From contig JBNJFG010000017.1 in NCBI GenBank assembly GCA_051746665.1, forward strand, positions 1 through 38,691: DNA of 38,691 nt. Reading direction: 5' to 3'. Made by a program: the position numbers and the translations under genes. Numbering within the stretch: position 1 is the stretch's first letter; the number at the start of each line of letters is the position of its first letter. The notes under the pieces were generated by a model. That model saw only the letters and a program-made list of their open reading frames with translations, ran no database searches and was not told where the DNA came from. Positions 1-7,633 of this stretch are shown here, piece after piece. Source of the stretch: Halanaerobium sp051746665 (lineage in GTDB: Bacteria; Bacillota; Halanaerobiia; Halanaerobiales; Halanaerobiaceae).

Positions 1-1070
1 TGGCTGATTCTGGAGAAGATGAAATTGCTTTCTGTAGTGACTGTGATTATGCTGCAAATGTGGAAAGAGCTACTTCTAAAAAAGTTGAGATTGACTTTGA
101 AGTAGAAGCTGATTTTGAAAAAATACATACACCTGAGATTAAAACTATTAGTGAATTGGAAGAATATCTGGAAGTTCCAGCTGCTAAAATGATTAAAGCA
201 GTAGCTTTGGTTGCTGATGGTGAGGCAGTATTAGCCTTAGTTTCTGGTGAAGATGAATTAAATGAAATTAAATTAACCAATTATCTTCAGGCGAATGAAT
301 TAAGAGCTGCTGAAGAGGAAGAATTTGAAGAATTATTTAATAGTGTTCCTGGATTTATCGGCCCAGTAAACTTGACTGGGGTTAAAGTTGTTGCTGATCA
401 GAGGTTGAAAAATATGTCAGGAGCTATTGTTGGAGCCAATGAAAAAGATTACCATTTAAATAATGTTAAAGCTGGTCGAGATTTTGAAGTTGAGGCATTT
501 ACTGATCTTCGTTCAGTTAGAGGTGGAGAAAGATGTCCTAACTGTGAAAGTGGTAAGTTAAATATCAAAGATGGAATTGAAGTTGGCCATATCTTTAAAT
601 TGGGAACAAAATACAGCAAAAATATGGGTGCAAATTATCTTGATGAAAATGGAAAAGCGCAGCCAATAGTTATGGGAAGTTATGGAATTGGTGTTACTCG
701 CCTGGTTGCTGCAGCTATTGAACAAAATAATGATGAATACGGTATTAAATGGCCGAAAGCAATTGCTCCTTATCAGATAATAATTCTTCCTTTAGGTAAT
801 GATGATGACGTGCAGGAAAAATCTGAAGAAATTTATCAGAACTTAAAAGCAAAAGGCTGGGAAGTATTAATCGATGACCGTAATGAAAGAGCAGGAGTTA
901 AATTTAACGATTCTGAGTTAATTGGAATTCCTCTGCGTTTAACAATCGGATCTCGCTCTCTTGAAAATGGTGTAGTTGAAGCATTGATTAGATCAGAAAA
1001 TAAAAAATTAAAAATAGAATTAGATAATTTAGATCAGGAAGTTGAAAAATTATACGAAGAGATTTCTTAG
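1..1070 (+). CDS. proS: Prolyl-tRNA synthetase, C-terminal part (5' end outside window)
   Basis: Charges tRNA-Pro with proline in the cytoplasm. The reading frame is open from position 3 (it begins ADSGEDEIAFCSDCDYAANVE), so the gene enters from outside the window. The GTG at 60 is an internal valine, not the start. What is visible begins near the end of the first catalytic segment. The YbaK-like editing insertion follows (around TISELEEYLEVPAAKMIKAV), typical of bacterial-type ProRS, which clears mischarged Ala-tRNA. Class II motif 3 is seen in GSYGIGVTRLVAAAIEQ, and the anticodon-binding domain begins at APYQIIILPLG. The gene ends 31 bp before polC with no terminator between, so the two are probably cotranscribed. 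The identification is firm; only the N-terminus is missing. Confidence 0.96.
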   Translation, partial: ADSGEDEIAFCSDCDYAANVERATSKKVEIDFEVEADFEKIHTPEIKTISELEEYLEVPAAKMIKAVALVADGEAVLALVSGEDELNEIKLTNYLQANELRAAEEEEFEELFNSVPGFIGPVNLTGVKVVADQRLKNMSGAIVGANEKDYHLNNVKAGRDFEVEAFTDLRSVRGGERCPNCESGKLNIKDGIEVGHIFKLGTKYSKNMGANYLDENGKAQPIVMGSYGIGVTRLVAAAIEQNNDEYGIKWPKAIAPYQIIILPLGNDDDVQEKSEEIYQNLKAKGWEVLIDDRNERAGVKFNDSELIGIPLRLTIGSRSLENGVVEALIRSENKKLKIELDNLDQEVEKLYEEIS

Positions 1071-1101
1071 GGTTTAATCAACTCTTTGGAAGGAGTAATT
1101 A

Positions 1102-4100
1102 ATGATAAAGGCACTTAGCTCAGTTAAAGAAAACAATTTATATAAATATTTAATCTGTGATCAAAAACAAAAAATTATATACTGTATTACAGATTCTCAA
1201 AATAAATCTGAAATAGAAAATGATTTAAAAGAAAAATTATTTTTGGATAAAAAAGATTATCAGCTTAAAATAATTTCGGATTTAACTCTAAAAGAAGAAT
1301 TATTTTTAATCTGGCCGCAGATAATCAAAAATTTTGAGACATATTTTTCGTTTAGTACAAACTGGTTAAAAAGAGCTCAGCTCTTTTTGGAAGATCAGGA
1401 ACTAAAAATTAAGTTGGAAACAAAAATGGCTCAAAAAAAATTGGCACAGCCGAAAGTAATTAATTTCTTAGAAAATAATATTGGTAACTATTTAAGCCAA
1501 ATTAAAAAAATTACTATTCATAATGGTGATTTTTTACCAGAAATTGAGCAAAAATCAGATCCAGCTAAATTTAAACAGCGTTCAGAAAGAAAAGCACCTC
1601 CTTCTCAAAATAATTCGAAGGGTGGTTCGCGTTCTTCTGGCAGCCGCTCAAAAAAGAATAAAAATCGTTATGGTCGAGTCATTAGAGGCCAAAAAACACA
1701 TGATCTAAAAGAACTTGATACTGAAATCCCTTCAGTCATAGTTGAGGCTGATTTATTTGATATAGATGTTCGTCAGACTCGAAACGGTAGTTATTTATAT
1801 ATCTTAAAAATCACAGATTATGACAGCTCTATTTCTGCTAAATGCTTTAGTGATGAAAAAGATGGTTTTTTAGATAGCCTAAGCAGAGGTGATCGCCTTA
1901 AAATAAGGGGTAAAGTTGCTTTTGACCCATATAGTAAAGAATGGGGAATGATTTTTAATGATTTAACAAAATTAGAAAAAATACAGCGCCAGGATGAGGC
2001 TGAAGAAAAAAGAGTAGAGCTTCATCTGCATACTCAGATGAGTTCTATGGATTCGGTGATGAATGTTAAAGAGGTAGTTAAAAGAGCCGGTGATTGGGGT
2101 CATAAGGCAATTGCAATTACTGATCACGGAGTTGTGCAGGCTTTTCCTGATGCATATGCAGCCGGTCAAAAACATGATGTCCAGATTATTTATGGAGTCG
2201 AAGCTTATTTAGTAGATGATGGGGAGCCGATTATTAACAATTCCTATTCTGCAGCTATAGATGAGACAGAATTCATTGTTTTTGACTTAGAGACCACAGG
2301 TTTAAATCCATCTCAGCATGAAATAATTGAGATTGGGGCTGTGAAATTTAAAGCTGGTGAAAAAATTGATGAGTTTAAATCTTTTATTAATCCAGGTGTT
2401 AAAATCCCTGTTAAAATAACTGATATAACAGGGATAAATGATAGAATGGTCAAAGATGCTCCTGGACTGGAAAAGGTAATTAATGATTTTATTGAATTTG
2501 CTGGAGATGGAGTTCTGGTTGCCCATAATGCAGATTTTGATTATGGTTTTATTAGAACTGCTCTAGAAAAACTAAAAATTAAAAGAGATGATTATACTGT
2601 TTTAGATACGCTGGGGCTGGCTCGAGCTCTAGTCAAAGACAGTAAAAATTATAAACTAAATACATTAGCTAAATATTTTGATGTTGATTTAGAAAATCAT
2701 CACCGAGCTCTTGATGACGCTTCAGCAACAGCAGAAGTTCTTAACAATTTACTGCAAATTATTAAAGAAGATGGCTCAGATAATTTAAATCAAATTAATA
2801 ATTATATATCTAAAATTGACTGGAAAGATTTAAGACCTTTTCATGCAGTAATCCTTGCTAAAAATAAAAAGGGTCTTAGAAATCTTTACAAATTGATTTC
2901 TATATCTCATTTAGACAATTTTTATAAAAAACCAAGAATTTTAAAAAGTGTACTTTTACAGCACCGTGATGGTCTAATTATTGGTTCTGCCTGTGAAGCA
3001 GGTCAAATATATAAGGCTTTTGTTAACAATAAACCACGAAATGAGATCAAAAAAATAGCAAAACTTTATGATTATCTGGAATTACAACCGCTGGGTAATA
3101 ATCAATTTTTGATTCCGGATAAAGTTAATTCAAAAGAGGATTTAAAAAATATTAATAAAAAAATATATCAATTAGGACAGGAATTAGATAAGCCTGTTGT
3201 TGCAACTACAGATGCTCACTTTTTAGATCCTAAAGACAGCATTTTCAGAGAAATTCTGCAAACTGGTCAGGGTTTTAATGATGCTGACAAGCAGCCGCCA
3301 ATTTATTATAGGACTACAGCAGAGATGCTGACAGAATTTGATTACTTTGGAGATGAAATAGCAAAAGAGATTGTAATAGATAATCCCAATCAGATTGCTG
3401 ATCAAATCCAAAATATCAAACCAATACCTGATGGACTCTTTACGCCTGAGATAGAAGGTGCCGAAGAAGAAATTAGACAGATGTCCTATGATAGAGCCCA
3501 TGAGTTTTACGGAGAAAAACTGCCGCAGCTGGTAATTGATCGCTTAGAAAAGGAACTTTCTTCTATTATTGAAAATGGTTTTGCAGTTATTTACTTAATT
3601 GCACATAAACTTGTTAAAAAATCTTTAGAAGATGGTTATTTAGTAGGCTCAAGGGGTTCTGTTGGATCCTCTTTTGTGGCTACAATGACAGAAATTACAG
3701 AGGTTAATCCACTGCCTCCTCATTATCGCTGTCCTGAGTGTTCAAAACATGAGTTTATTACTGATGGCTCGATTGGTACTGGTGTTGATTTACCTGATAA
3801 AGTTTGTCCCCATTGTGGAACAGAATTTATTAAAGACGGTTTTGATATACCATTTGAAGTTTTTATGGGTTTTAAAGGAGATAAAGTGCCTGATATTGAT
3901 CTCAACTTTTCAGGAGAGTATCAGAGCAAAATTCACAAGTATACTGAAGAATTTTTTGGCAGAGATTATGTATATAAAGCGGGAACAATTTCTACAATTG
4001 CAGATCGAACAGCTTTTGGTTTTGTTAAAAATTATCTTGATGATAAAGGGATGAATGTTAAAAGAGCTGAAATTGATCGTCTGGTCGCTGGTTGTACTGG

Positions 4101-5316
4101 TGTCCGTAAAACAACTGGTCAGCATCCTGGGGGATTAATGATTGTACCGAAGTCAAATAGTATTTTTGATTTTACTCCTATTCAACATCCAGCTAATGAT
4201 CAGGATACAGATATTAGAACAACTCATTTTGATTATCATTCAATTAGTGGTAGAATTTTAAAACTTGATTTACTAGGGCATGATGATCCTACATCACTTA
4301 GACTGCTGCAGGATATGACAGGTATTGAACCAAAAGATATTCCACTTGATGATCCAGAGACAATGAGTATTTTTTCAGGTACTGATATTTTGGGTGTTGA
4401 TCCTGATTTACTGGGGACTGATATTGGAACTCTTGGAATTCCCGAATTTGGAACTTCTTTTGTTCAGCAGATGCTCAGAGATACCAGGCCCACTACTTTT
4501 GCCGAACTTGTTCGAATCAGTGGTCTTTCCCACGGAACAGATGTCTGGTTGAATAATGCTCAAAATTTAATTAGAGATGGCAAAGCAGAACTGGCTGAAG
4601 TAATCTCAGTACGTGATGACATTATGAACTATCTGCTGCAGAGAAATGTTGAACCATCAACAGCCTTCTGGATTATGGAGCATGTTCGTAAAGGTAAAGG
4701 CTTAACCGATGAAGAAGAATTGGCAATGAGGGAAAATAATGTGCCAGATTGGTATATAGATTCCTGTAAAAAGATTAAATATATGTTTCCAAAGGCACAT
4801 GCTGCAGCTTATGTGACTATGGCTTATAGAATAGCTTATTTTAAAGTTCATTATCCTGCTGCTTTCTACACAGCTTATTTTTCTATTAAAGCTGGTGATT
4901 TTGATGCACAGCTTGCCTGTAATGGCAAAGAAAAAGTAATCAATAAGATTGAAGAACTTGAAGCTTTAGGTAATGAAATGACTGCTAAAGAAAGCGGGAC
5001 TCTTACAGTGCTAAGAATTGTACTGGAAGCTATGATGAGAGGTATTGAGTTTTTGCCTGTTGATATTTATGAATCTGAGGCAGCTCGTTTTGTTAAAAAA
5101 GAAGAAAACAAACTTTTAGCACCCTTAATTAGTTTACAGGGACTGGGGGAAAGTGCTGCCGAAAGTGTTGTTATAGAAAGACAAAAATCAGATTTTACCT
5201 CAATCGAAGAATTATCAAATAGAACCTCACTCACTTCTACAGTTATTGAAGTACTTAGAGAACACGGTTCTCTAGTTGGAATGCCGGAAAGAAATCAACT
5301 TTCTTTATTTAAATAA
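1102..5316 (+). CDS. polC: DNA polymerase III alpha subunit, PolC type
   Basis: Replicative DNA polymerase of low-GC Gram-positive bacteria, with built-in 3'-5' proofreading. The length of 1404 residues is normal for PolC. Domains in order: a divergent N-terminal region with a basic, Ser-rich linker near residues 150-190; an OB fold; a PHP domain starting near residue 305 (ELHLHTQMSSMDS); a DEDDh exonuclease inserted in it, with D395/E397 (DLETTG), D478 (HNADFD) and the HRALDD motif near 534-539; a zinc-binding pair C877/C880 and C902/C905; and the polymerase palm with catalytic D931 and D933 (PDIDLNFSGE). All catalytic residues I looked for are present. The ATG at 1102 has a good GGAAGGAG ribosome-binding site. 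It follows proS closely and is the last gene before the structured gap leading to rimP. Confidence 0.98.
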   Translation: MIKALSSVKENNLYKYLICDQKQKIIYCITDSQNKSEIENDLKEKLFLDKKDYQLKIISDLTLKEELFLIWPQIIKNFETYFSFSTNWLKRAQLFLEDQELKIKLETKMAQKKLAQPKVINFLENNIGNYLSQIKKITIHNGDFLPEIEQKSDPAKFKQRSERKAPPSQNNSKGGSRSSGSRSKKNKNRYGRVIRGQKTHDLKELDTEIPSVIVEADLFDIDVRQTRNGSYLYILKITDYDSSISAKCFSDEKDGFLDSLSRGDRLKIRGKVAFDPYSKEWGMIFNDLTKLEKIQRQDEAEEKRVELHLHTQMSSMDSVMNVKEVVKRAGDWGHKAIAITDHGVVQAFPDAYAAGQKHDVQIIYGVEAYLVDDGEPIINNSYSAAIDETEFIVFDLETTGLNPSQHEIIEIGAVKFKAGEKIDEFKSFINPGVKIPVKITDITGINDRMVKDAPGLEKVINDFIEFAGDGVLVAHNADFDYGFIRTALEKLKIKRDDYTVLDTLGLARALVKDSKNYKLNTLAKYFDVDLENHHRALDDASATAEVLNNLLQIIKEDGSDNLNQINNYISKIDWKDLRPFHAVILAKNKKGLRNLYKLISISHLDNFYKKPRILKSVLLQHRDGLIIGSACEAGQIYKAFVNNKPRNEIKKIAKLYDYLELQPLGNNQFLIPDKVNSKEDLKNINKKIYQLGQELDKPVVATTDAHFLDPKDSIFREILQTGQGFNDADKQPPIYYRTTAEMLTEFDYFGDEIAKEIVIDNPNQIADQIQNIKPIPDGLFTPEIEGAEEEIRQMSYDRAHEFYGEKLPQLVIDRLEKELSSIIENGFAVIYLIAHKLVKKSLEDGYLVGSRGSVGSSFVATMTEITEVNPLPPHYRCPECSKHEFITDGSIGTGVDLPDKVCPHCGTEFIKDGFDIPFEVFMGFKGDKVPDIDLNFSGEYQSKIHKYTEEFFGRDYVYKAGTISTIADRTAFGFVKNYLDDKGMNVKRAEIDRLVAGCTGVRKTTGQHPGGLMIVPKSNSIFDFTPIQHPANDQDTDIRTTHFDYHSISGRILKLDLLGHDDPTSLRLLQDMTGIEPKDIPLDDPETMSIFSGTDILGVDPDLLGTDIGTLGIPEFGTSFVQQMLRDTRPTTFAELVRISGLSHGTDVWLNNAQNLIRDGKAELAEVISVRDDIMNYLLQRNVEPSTAFWIMEHVRKGKGLTDEEELAMRENNVPDWYIDSCKKIKYMFPKAHAAAYVTMAYRIAYFKVHYPAAFYTAYFSIKAGDFDAQLACNGKEKVINKIEELEALGNEMTAKESGTLTVLRIVLEAMMRGIEFLPVDIYESEAARFVKKEENKLLAPLISLQGLGESAAESVVIERQKSDFTSIEELSNRTSLTSTVIEVLREHGSLVGMPERNQLSLFK

Positions 5317-5318
5317 TT

Positions 5319-5427
5319 GATGGTGTTAGCTGCAAAAAAGTTCTTTTATAACTATTACCATCATAATTATACTTGCCCTTTATAGTTCCAGCATAGCTGG
5401 CTTATCTAAAAAACTTGCAACTATAAA
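5319..5427 (+). other. Structured intergenic segment between polC and rimP
   Basis: The gap after polC holds several inverted repeats and no ORF. TGATGGT just after the polC stop can pair with ACCATCA about 30 bases downstream. CCAGC-ATA-GCTGG forms a short hairpin at 5388-5400. TTTATAGTT (5379-5387) can pair with AACTATAAA (5419-5427), enclosing that hairpin and the -35 box of the rimP promoter. None of the hairpins has a clear T-run, so this is not an obvious polC terminator. It could be a folded 3' end of the polC mRNA or a protein-binding region. The role is unknown. Confidence 0.4.
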
Positions 5428-5443
5428 AAAGCTGTGATAGAAT
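5415..5443 (+). promoter_or_regulatory. Sigma-A-type promoter for the rimP-nusA-infB operon
   Basis: TTGCAA at 5415-5420 and TAGAAT at 5438-5443 are separated by exactly 17 bases. The bases TGA directly before the -10 make an extended -10 element. Transcription would start near 5450, giving a leader of about 125 nt before rimP. Confidence 0.7.
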
Positions 5444-5484
5444 TATAAAGGAAAGAGTTTTGATAAATACTAATGTTGATTTTT

Positions 5485-5513
5485 AGGAGTGGGGAGTCTT
5501 CCCACTCTTTTAT
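5485..5513 (+). terminator. Terminator-like hairpin in the rimP-nusA leader (probable attenuator)
   Basis: GAGTGGG (5487-5493) pairs with CCCACTC (5501-5507) around a 7-base loop, with one or two extra weak pairs at the base, and is followed by TTTTATT. It lies downstream of the operon promoter and upstream of rimP, so it would stop transcription inside the leader rather than end polC. In Bacillus subtilis NusA is known to limit its own operon through a NusA-dependent terminator in the leader; the same arrangement is inferred here from position. Confidence 0.65.
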
Positions 5514-5574
5514 TATAGTTTAAGTAAAATTTTTCAAAATAAAATTAAATATTTAAGAAAGTGGGGTGTTTTAT

Positions 5575-6036
5575 TTGGGGAAAGTTGCTGAAACAGTAAC
5601 AGATTTTGTGCTTCCAATTGCCCATAGTGAAGATTTAAATTTAATTGAGGTTGAATTTCTAAAAGAAGGCAGTGATTGGATTCTGCGTATTTTCTTAGAA
5701 AATAAAGATGGTGATTTAACTATAGAAGAATGTGAAAAAGTAAGTAGATCTTTAAGCATGATTCTAGACGAAGAAGATCCAATCGATAAAAGCTATATAT
5801 TAGAAGTTTCTTCTCCTGGGATTGAAAGGCCACTCAAAACAGAAGCAGATTTTGAGCGCTTTCAGGGAGAATTAATTGCAGTTAAAACTTTTAAGAAAAT
5901 AAATGGTAAAAAAGAGTTTATTGGAACTTTGGAAAAATTTGAAGATGACAATATTACTTTAACTCTTAAAAATGATGAAGAAATAACAATTGATTATAGT
6001 CTAGTAGCTAGAGCTAATTTGACTTTTGAAATTTAA
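5575..6036 (+). CDS. rimP: Ribosome maturation factor RimP
   Basis: Cytoplasmic factor needed for assembly of the 30S ribosomal subunit. The protein is about 153 residues, the normal family length. An N-terminal alpha/beta domain holds the RimP core (LIEVEFLKEGSDWILRIFLE, then DPIDKSYILEVSSPGIERPL, the family signature). A C-terminal SH3-like domain follows (VKTFKKINGKKEFIGTLE). I choose TTG at 5575 because GGGGTG at 5563-5568 is then spaced correctly; a GTG at 5566 is in frame but overlaps that ribosome-binding site. It is the first gene of the nusA operon and ends 18 bp before nusA. Confidence 0.93.
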   Translation: MGKVAETVTDFVLPIAHSEDLNLIEVEFLKEGSDWILRIFLENKDGDLTIEECEKVSRSLSMILDEEDPIDKSYILEVSSPGIERPLKTEADFERFQGELIAVKTFKKINGKKEFIGTLEKFEDDNITLTLKNDEEITIDYSLVARANLTFEI

Positions 6037-6054
6037 TATTAAGGGGGGAAAAGC

Positions 6055-7293
6055 ATGAATGTAGAATTCATTCAGGCCCTGGATGATATAGAAAAAGAAA
6101 AAGGTATATCTAAAGAAGTATTATTGGAGGCCATTGAAACAGCCTTAGTTTCTGCATATAAAAAAGATTTTGGTTCTAAAGATAATGTTCGAATTGAAAT
6201 TTCTGCAGAAGCTGGAGAAGTTAAAGTTTATTCTCGCAAAGAAGTTGTAGAAGAAGTTGAAAACGATAATAGCGAGATTTCTTTAATTGAAGCTGAAAGA
6301 ATAGATAGTAAATATACTATAGGAGATATAGTAGAAATTGAAGTAACACCTGCTAATTTTGGACGTATTGCAGCTCAGACTGCTAAACAGGTTGTAATGC
6401 AGAGAATTAGAGAGGCAGAAAGAGACGTAATCTTTGATCAATATAAAGAAAAAGAGGATGAACTAATTACTGGAACAATTCAGCGGTTCCATAATGATAA
6501 TATTTTAATTGATATGGGAAAAACAGAAGCATTATTACCACCATCTGAGCAAATTGCTGGAGAAAGATATGAAATTGGAGAAAGAATTAAACTTTATGTA
6601 GTTGAAGTTAGTACAACTAATAAAGGACCTCGAATTTTAGTTTCCAGAACTCATCCTGGATTATTAAAAAGACTCTTTGAAATTGAAGTTCCAGAAATTT
6701 TTCAAGGTTTAGTTGAAATCAAAGCCGTTGCTAGAGAAGCCGGTCAGAGATCTAAAATGGCAGTTAGCAGTTCTGACAGCCAGGTTGATCCTGTGGGAGC
6801 TTGTGTTGGACCTAAAGGAATGAGGGTGCAGGCTGTTGTTAATCAATTAAATAATGAGAAAATTGATATTGTGAAATGGGATGATGATCCAGAAGTATTT
6901 GTTGGTAATGCTTTAAATCCAGCTGAAGTTATTAGTGTTGATATCAATAAATCTGATAAAATTGCTCAAGTTGTTGTTCCTGATTTTCAATTGTCATTAG
7001 CAATTGGTAAAGAAGGCCAGAATGCCAGACTTGCAGCAAAATTAACAGGCTGGAAAGTAGATATTAAAAAAGAATCTGAAATTGAAGCTGAGCCTGAGAA
7101 TATTGAAGAGATTAAGGCTAATGCCTCAGAACTTAAGGAAAACTTAGAAAAATTTGAAGAAGCTGATGAAGCTGAAGAAGAAATTTCAGAGGCTGTAAGT
7201 CCAAATGATGATGTTGAAGAGGTAAATGAAGATTTGATTGAAGAAATGTCTGATGAAGTAGAAGAATTAGAAAAAGAAACTGAAGAACTTTAA
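6055..7293 (+). CDS. nusA: Transcription termination/antitermination factor NusA
   Basis: Binds RNA polymerase and nascent RNA and modulates pausing, intrinsic termination and antitermination. The 412 residues comprise the polymerase-binding N-terminal domain (about 1-125), an S1 domain (about 135-200, starting ELITGTIQRFHNDNILIDMG), and two KH domains with GPKGMR near 252-257 and GKEGQN near 318-323. A tail from about residue 340 to the end follows, in which nearly half the residues are Glu or Asp. Bacillus NusA lacks so long an acidic tail. AAGGGGGGAA precedes the ATG. NusA probably controls this operon through the leader hairpin upstream of rimP. Confidence 0.97.
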   Translation: MNVEFIQALDDIEKEKGISKEVLLEAIETALVSAYKKDFGSKDNVRIEISAEAGEVKVYSRKEVVEEVENDNSEISLIEAERIDSKYTIGDIVEIEVTPANFGRIAAQTAKQVVMQRIREAERDVIFDQYKEKEDELITGTIQRFHNDNILIDMGKTEALLPPSEQIAGERYEIGERIKLYVVEVSTTNKGPRILVSRTHPGLLKRLFEIEVPEIFQGLVEIKAVAREAGQRSKMAVSSSDSQVDPVGACVGPKGMRVQAVVNQLNNEKIDIVKWDDDPEVFVGNALNPAEVISVDINKSDKIAQVVVPDFQLSLAIGKEGQNARLAAKLTGWKVDIKKESEIEAEPENIEEIKANASELKENLEKFEEADEAEEEISEAVSPNDDVEEVNEDLIEEMSDEVEELEKETEEL

Positions 7294-7342
7294 AAAAATT
7301 AAATTATCTAAAAAACTAAAAAGATCTTAAGGAGGATTGAGA

Positions 7343-7603
7343 TTGCAGAGCAGAAGTCCTATTCGTAAATGTGTAGGTTGTGGTGCTAGAAGAGATAAGA
7401 TTGAACTTTTAAGAGTGGTGAATAATAAGGGAGATATTTTAATTGATCCAGGAGAAAGAATAACTGGAAGAGGTGCTTATCTCTGTCCTAATATGGATTG
7501 TTTAGATAAAGCAGTAGAAAAAAATTCACTAAAAGAAGCATTAAAGATTGATATTTCTGACGAAATTTATGATAAAATTTCGGAGGAGATTAAACATGGT
7601 TAA
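7343..7603 (+). CDS. rnpM: RnpM (YlxR family), RNase P modulator / RNA-binding protein
   Basis: Small basic RNA-binding protein encoded in nusA operons. In Bacillus subtilis the YlxR protein binds the RNase P RNA and affects its activity. The 86-residue sequence has the family signatures PIRKCVGCGARR near residues 6-17, with C10 and C13, and GRGAYLCPNMDC at 42-53, with C48 and C53. GGAGG at 7331-7335 favours the TTG at 7343; a second in-frame TTG at 7337 is too close to it. In many Bacillota a YlxQ (L7Ae-like) gene follows; here infB comes next directly. Confidence 0.93.
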   Translation: MQSRSPIRKCVGCGARRDKIELLRVVNNKGDILIDPGERITGRGAYLCPNMDCLDKAVEKNSLKEALKIDISDEIYDKISEEIKHG

Positions 7604-7633
7604 CTAACAGTAGAATATTTTGGAGGTGCAAGT

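Noticed and set aside
60..1070. GTG at 60 as the start of proS
   Set aside because: The frame is open to the window edge and the residues before it belong to ProRS, so the gene is truncated by the window.
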